DNA of 64,000 nucleotides from Epiperipatus broadwayi (lineage: Eukaryota; Onychophora; Udeonychophora; Euonychophora; Peripatidae). How positions within the stretch are numbered: the stretch's first letter is position 1; each line of letters begins with the position of its first letter. Shown here piece after piece: positions 59,229 to 64,000 of this stretch. Below the pieces are notes generated by a model. The model had not been told where the DNA came from. It was given only the letters and a program-made list of their open reading frames with translations, and made no database searches. The stretch covers positions 203,632 to 267,631 of the forward strand of contig JAQFVV010000548.1 in assembly GCA_028023455.1 (NCBI GenBank), in the 5' to 3' direction. Both the position numbers and the translations under genes were made by a program.

Positions 59229-59971
59229 GTAAATAATGAATGTATGCACATTTTTTATCTAAAGACAGATTAAAATAATTGTGAAAGAGAATATTATGAC
59301 TGGATTAACAGAATAATATTATTCCCATTGCTTGTAACTTTCTTAGCTAAATTTATTTTATTCTCTTAATATTCTAAAATATTTCATAATTCTTATTAAA
59401 CATTTTATTTTATTAATATGCATACACATTATTATTGTATCATGTAACATCAGTCGTAAACGGATTTTGGAAATGACTTTCTGAAAAGTTTATTTTAAAG
59501 TGCTGTATGAATTTAAACTGTTCTCTTCTTTGAATGTAAAGCTTTTTGTCATTTTGCATGTTAATTATAATATTATAGCAGTCCTGAGATTTGTTATTTT
59601 TAATATTTTGGTGCCTTATATATGCTGGTAATCCGAAATAATGAAGATCAATGTAAATATCCGTTTCAATAGCAATTCACATACAATGAATCACTTCTAT
59701 TCTCACATCTATTGTAGACATAAGAGCAATAATATATGATGAATGTTTTACCTCACTATTCTGAGAAAATACCTTGTATACTACAATCTTCACTTCTACA
59801 ACCAAGTTAACATAGCATTTTCATTCTTTCATTCGAAATAAAGTATATTAATCTTATGAATAAACAACTGATTATCTTTGTTACAAAGTGTTTCACTAAC
59901 TACAGCTATTAATAATTGTTGCTAATTATTTTTTTAATTACTTATTTAAAATAATTAGTAAATAATTTATA

Positions 59972-59977
<6 letters not shown>
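59227..59977. other. Non-coding stretch, nothing recognised
   Basis: AT-rich, no repeat or coding structure recognised. Confidence 0.45.

Positions 59978-60038
<61 letters not shown>
59978..60038. repeat. (AT)n microsatellite
   Basis: About 60 bp of perfect AT repeats. Confidence 0.95.
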
Positions 60039-60039
<1 letters not shown>

Positions 60040-61079
60040 CAATATATTTTTTATTATAGTTCTTCTGCAAAAACAGTGCAATCCCTAGTTTCGTCCAGAG
60101 CTAATTGTATCAAATATTTCAGCTACTTAGGTTGTGCAATTTATTTTAATGATTATTCATCAAGTATTTCTTAAGTGGTATCTATAACCTACTTATAAAA
60201 TTATTTTGAGGCGAGTATTTCTGTATTAGATCGAAGAGAAGCCAAGAATCAACAATGCTTCAAAATGAATAGTAATTTTTGCATTACTTAGATTGTAGAA
60301 TCTTATGAAGAGTTTGTACATATTGCCTACCAAATTATTGTTCTCCTTTATATTGGTATTAAATTTTGTCTATTTTGCCCATTGCATTGTATATGTTTGA
60401 CGAAACCTTAACCTAATGTTATCTATTATTATATCCTGTTTAAGATTTATGAGGTTGATCTAATTCTATTTAAATATTATATATTTTACTGAATAAAACG
60501 AATGCCTTAAGTGGCAAAATTCTAAATTAAGTAAGTTTCCATTAGTGACAGACTGAAGCTATTAAGTTCTCGAAATAAATTAATGATAATATAAACGAAC
60601 TGTGTGATTGTAAATTAATAATAAAATAAGTAGAATTCACTTATTTGACAAATAGACAGAAGACAAAAGAAATACACACGGAGGACAAAATTTATTACGA
60701 ATAAATTCGTGTTGTATGAAAGTATGTATATAAAAAAAAGTTTTAAAAAATATTTTTCTTTTTTCAAATATTTTGTAGAAAAAAAAAATCGGAAATCTCT
60801 GATGATAAATGTAATATTCACCAAATATTAAAATAGGATTATGTATTAGGATTCAAATTTGTATAAATATAATACATTTACAGAAATTCAGAAAAATCTT
60901 TCCTGAGAAAGAAATACTCAATTTTTAAAAATATTATTTATTTATTTAATTGTTAATGGATAAATACAATTGGGTTATTTAATTTTAGTAACTATCAGAA
61001 TAGTACTAAACAATCTAGAAAACATTATCAAAGCAATTCATATATAATTATTGTGATAATGGCTATTTTTAAGAGTCAG

Positions 61080-61082
<3 letters not shown>
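60039..61082. other. Non-coding stretch, nothing recognised
   Basis: AT-rich. The open stretch 60615-60824 (minus) is Phe/Leu-rich chance translation. Confidence 0.45.

Positions 61083-61122
<40 letters not shown>
61083..61122. repeat. (TA)n microsatellite
   Basis: About 40 bp of TA repeats, 30 bases outside the hAT-like end. Confidence 0.95.
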
Positions 61123-61128
<6 letters not shown>

Positions 61129-61151
61129 AGTTACATTTCATTTAATTAAGA

Positions 61152-64000
61152 CAGTGGTTCTCAATCTTTGGGGTTCACTTTCTGGAGGAAGCAAACTAAT
61201 AAAGGAAGGGGGAAGCATGCAAAAATCTGAAAATTAGCCAAAAAAATTAGAAAAAAGACAACTAATTATTAAAAACAAAATAAAAAAGGATATTGATTTG
61301 GCATGAACTCATGGCTATTTTGAATTCTAAAAACCGCTCAAAATATCCACTGATACATCCAAATGATAATTGACATTGGTTATCTACATGTGGTCATGAT
61401 ATATTACAAAATCCGGCAATTTTCATCAATAATTTTTTCATATGTCTTAGCATCGGCTGGGACACGAATCCTCAACTGTCTGCAACCAACTATTTGCTTG
61501 TAAGGTGGCTGCGATGACCTCTCGGCTAACAACGCTTGACAATAAAATGCAAATTTTGCAATTTTTATAGAAAACTTAAAAAAGTCAAAACAATGCTTGT
61601 ACAGTTATACTTGATGTAATCTCGTGACTAAAATATAGTCACAATTTACATCAATAATTCTAAAATTTAATTAAAGCGCAACTTTCGTATAATTATGCAA
61701 TCATGACCATTAATTACAAAATCGCAATGTATGTCAGTAATTAAAAAATCAAAATGTAATTTTCGCAAATATTTTAAAGTAACATAAGTTTGCTAGTTTA
61801 ATTATCATTTCACATTCACTTCATCTTTTAGCAATCTATTTTTGCTGCTTTCTACTCATAACCATTCATTACAAAATCACAATTTACATCAATAAATAAA
61901 AAAAATCAAAATTCGAAATACTAAAAGCTTATTAAATTTAATAAATCATTATTTCTAATCAAATATAATAAGCAATATGAAATAAAGCATATTATTTGGT
62001 ATGCCTATTATTTTAACAATTAATCAGATTTTTTTTTGACAGAAACAAAGTCTGATGTTGGATGCATGCTTTGTTCCATGTAGTTAAAAAAAGTGGAGAA
62101 AAGTAAAAATAGTATTGCTTGCATTTCATCTCCTGACGTGATCATGGGATCTACACTTGACCAATGCTAATTTTTTATTATTTCCGAGATTATTTTACAT
62201 CAGAAAGAAAACAAAAAAGGCAGTTTTTAAAAACCCAAAAATTTTTAAGTAAACATAAAAAAATTTAGGTAAGCTTTTATGAAAGGCTATATTTAAACTT
62301 TGGTTTAAGTAAATGAAGAAAAGAAAAGAAGTACAAGTAAAGATTGACAACTGATCAAAGCAATAGATATGGAAACACTAATAGAAAATCCATTGGAGTG
62401 CACTAAGTAATTCGAAATAAAAAAATTAAACTAAGTGTAGCCCATGGGGAAATTCTGCTTTATTAATTTTTTATTAATTGTAATACTAATATTTTTTACT
62501 TTAGACAATTATTATTTTGACTATTTTTAAGATAACATGGAATTTATTATTAATTGTAGAATTAATATGATTCAGGAGATTGTTAATTGTAAAAGTCAAT
62601 TGGATGTAAATATAGGAACTCACATGATTTCATTATGAGATGAAATGTGAACAAAAGAGAAGTAAAGTTTACTTATAGAAGTGTTATTTTAAGTGGAGAG
62701 TAATAAAAGTAGGTTACTTAAAGTTAAAGTAAAGGTGTAATTAAACTAACAAATTCATATTACTTTAAAATATTTGTGAAAATATATTAAACTAGAAAAT
62801 GTATGTTATTTTAAAATATTTGTGGAAAAGATAACATTTTCAAGAGTCCATAATGTTAATTAATTATTACTATCATTAATTTCTCTTGACTTGTTTTTTT
62901 TTTCTTTTAACTTGTTGTTCATATAAATTCATTTTAGAATACAGAACAGTGATTGGACATATAATGAAGCATAATTGGGTGAATTTTGCATTTTAATTTT
63001 TTAATTATGGATGTAAATTGCGATTTTGTAAGGAATTGTCATAGTTATATAAATTTTGCACTTTAATTTTATATTTCTCAATGTGAATTATTGATTTCAA
63101 GAGCCAATCCGTATTTCACTATTTCACGTGATCAATTGTAGATCCATGACTCTCTCAGGAGACAAAATGTGAACAATACTATGTTTACTTATCTTCACTT
63201 TTTTTTCTAACTGCATAGAACAAAGCAAGCATCTGACATCAGACTTTCTTTCTGGAAAGAAAAAACGAAAACCCTATTAATTGTAAAAACAATAGGTATA
63301 ACAAACAATATGCTTTTTTTCATATGGCTGTATATATTTTTATACATTTATTATTTTTAATACATATACTTGTTATATTTGTTAAAAATTATGGATTTAT
63401 CAAGTTTAATAAGCTCTTAGTTTTTTTGAATTTTGATTTTTTTAATTATTGATGACAATTGAGATTTTGTAATGAATGGTCATGAGTAGAGAGCAGCAAA
63501 AGTAGATTGCTTAAAGATGAAGTAAATGTGAAATGATAATTAAACTAGCAAATATATGATACTTTAAAATATTTATGAAAATTGCATATTGATTTTTTAA
63601 ATTATTGATGTAAATTACGATTTTGTAATGAATGATCACGATTGCATAATGGTGGAAAAGTTGCACGTTAAATTTTAGAATTATTGATGTAAACTGTAAT
63701 TATACCTTAGTCACATGATTACATCAAGTATTACTATACACAGATCGTATTTTGATTTTTGAATTATAGATAAAAATTGTGAAATGCATTTTAAGTTTTT
63801 AATTATTGATAAAAATTGCAATTTTGTAAAGAATAATCATTTCATGACCACATGTAGATAATCAATGTCATTTATCACTTGGATGTGTCAGTGGGGGTTT
63901 TGGGCAGTTCTTAGAATTTAAAATGGCTATACCTTCTGCTGTTGAATGTAAAAATAAAATGTTGGTGTTAAAAGTAGGCAAATATGTACTAGTAATGCAA
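61152..64000. mobile_element. hAT-like non-autonomous element with giant inverted arms, right end outside window
   Basis: Left end CAGTGGTTCTCAATCTTTGG matches the CAGNGGTTCTCAA ends typical of hAT transposons. Inside, about 61310-62160 and 63100-63930 are long inverted copies: ATGGCTATTTTGAATTCTAA, TTATCTACATGTGGTCATGA, AACAAAGCATGCATC-type blocks and their complements. Each arm holds several diverged subrepeats of about 85 bp with CATTACAAAATCNCAATTTA and ACATCAATAATT. The interior about 62160-63100 adds further copies and has no open frame. The right terminal repeat and the target duplication are not visible. Confidence 0.5.

Overview
The window looks like intergenic DNA from an animal nuclear genome. 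It is very AT-rich, with long (AT)n, (ATT)n, (CTAT)n/(CATC)n and (GA)n tracts and almost no intact coding sequence. The one clearly intact gene encodes a peptide-type class A GPCR of the FMRFamide-receptor-like group (22605-23612, minus). A peptidergic receptor beside several Penelope-like element (PLE) lineages suggests a spiralian or similar invertebrate. I cannot name the species, and I saw no lineage-specific SINE that would settle it.

Layout. 1-9690: an old LTR retrotransposon (E1) with a lysine-tRNA-type primer site, Glu/Lys-rich gag remains and a nested CpG-richer insert. 10743-12975: foldback PLE P1. 14-18 kb: microsatellites, a minisatellite, foldback and SINE-like pieces. 20.25-21.44 kb: a hammerhead-bearing repeat family and a foldback. 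22.6-23.6 kb: the GPCR. 26-31.3 kb: PLE P3 remains and the youngest PLE (P2, foldback). 33.2-34.2 kb: PLE P4 remains with a hammerhead. 36.1-37.25 kb: LINE reverse transcriptase remains. 37.35-39.07 kb: a second, foldback P3 element. 39.16-39.91 kb: a piggyBac-type MITE. 40.0-41.45 kb: a Tigger/pogo remnant. 41.8-43.7 kb: P4 and P2 pieces. 46-48.6 kb: hammerhead repeats, including a five-copy array. 50.2-51.2 kb: RTE-type endonuclease remains. 52.47-52.68 kb: a possible Cys-rich terminal exon. 53.65-59.19 kb: LTR retrotransposon E2 with complete LTRs and no pol. 61.15 kb to the end: a hAT-like foldback.

The most interesting layer is RNA. At least a dozen short segments fit the type I hammerhead ribozyme core (CUGANGA, stem II, GAAA, UH at the cleavage site). 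They fall into several sequence families. In nearly all of them stem III is a short self-complementary palindrome of changing sequence, a design expected to work best as a dimer. Some follow PLE coding remains on the same strand, as known for PLE terminal repeats. Others form stand-alone arrays resembling animal retrozymes. Four loci share a core in which C3 and G8 are replaced together by U3 and A8, which would keep the 3-8 pair; I consider this a possible variant hammerhead class. Several foldbacks have their centre at or near the predicted cleavage site, hinting that cleaved RNA ends or dimers template the inversions.

All calls were made by eye. Coordinates of diverged repeats are approximate, and no database search, folding or expression test was possible.
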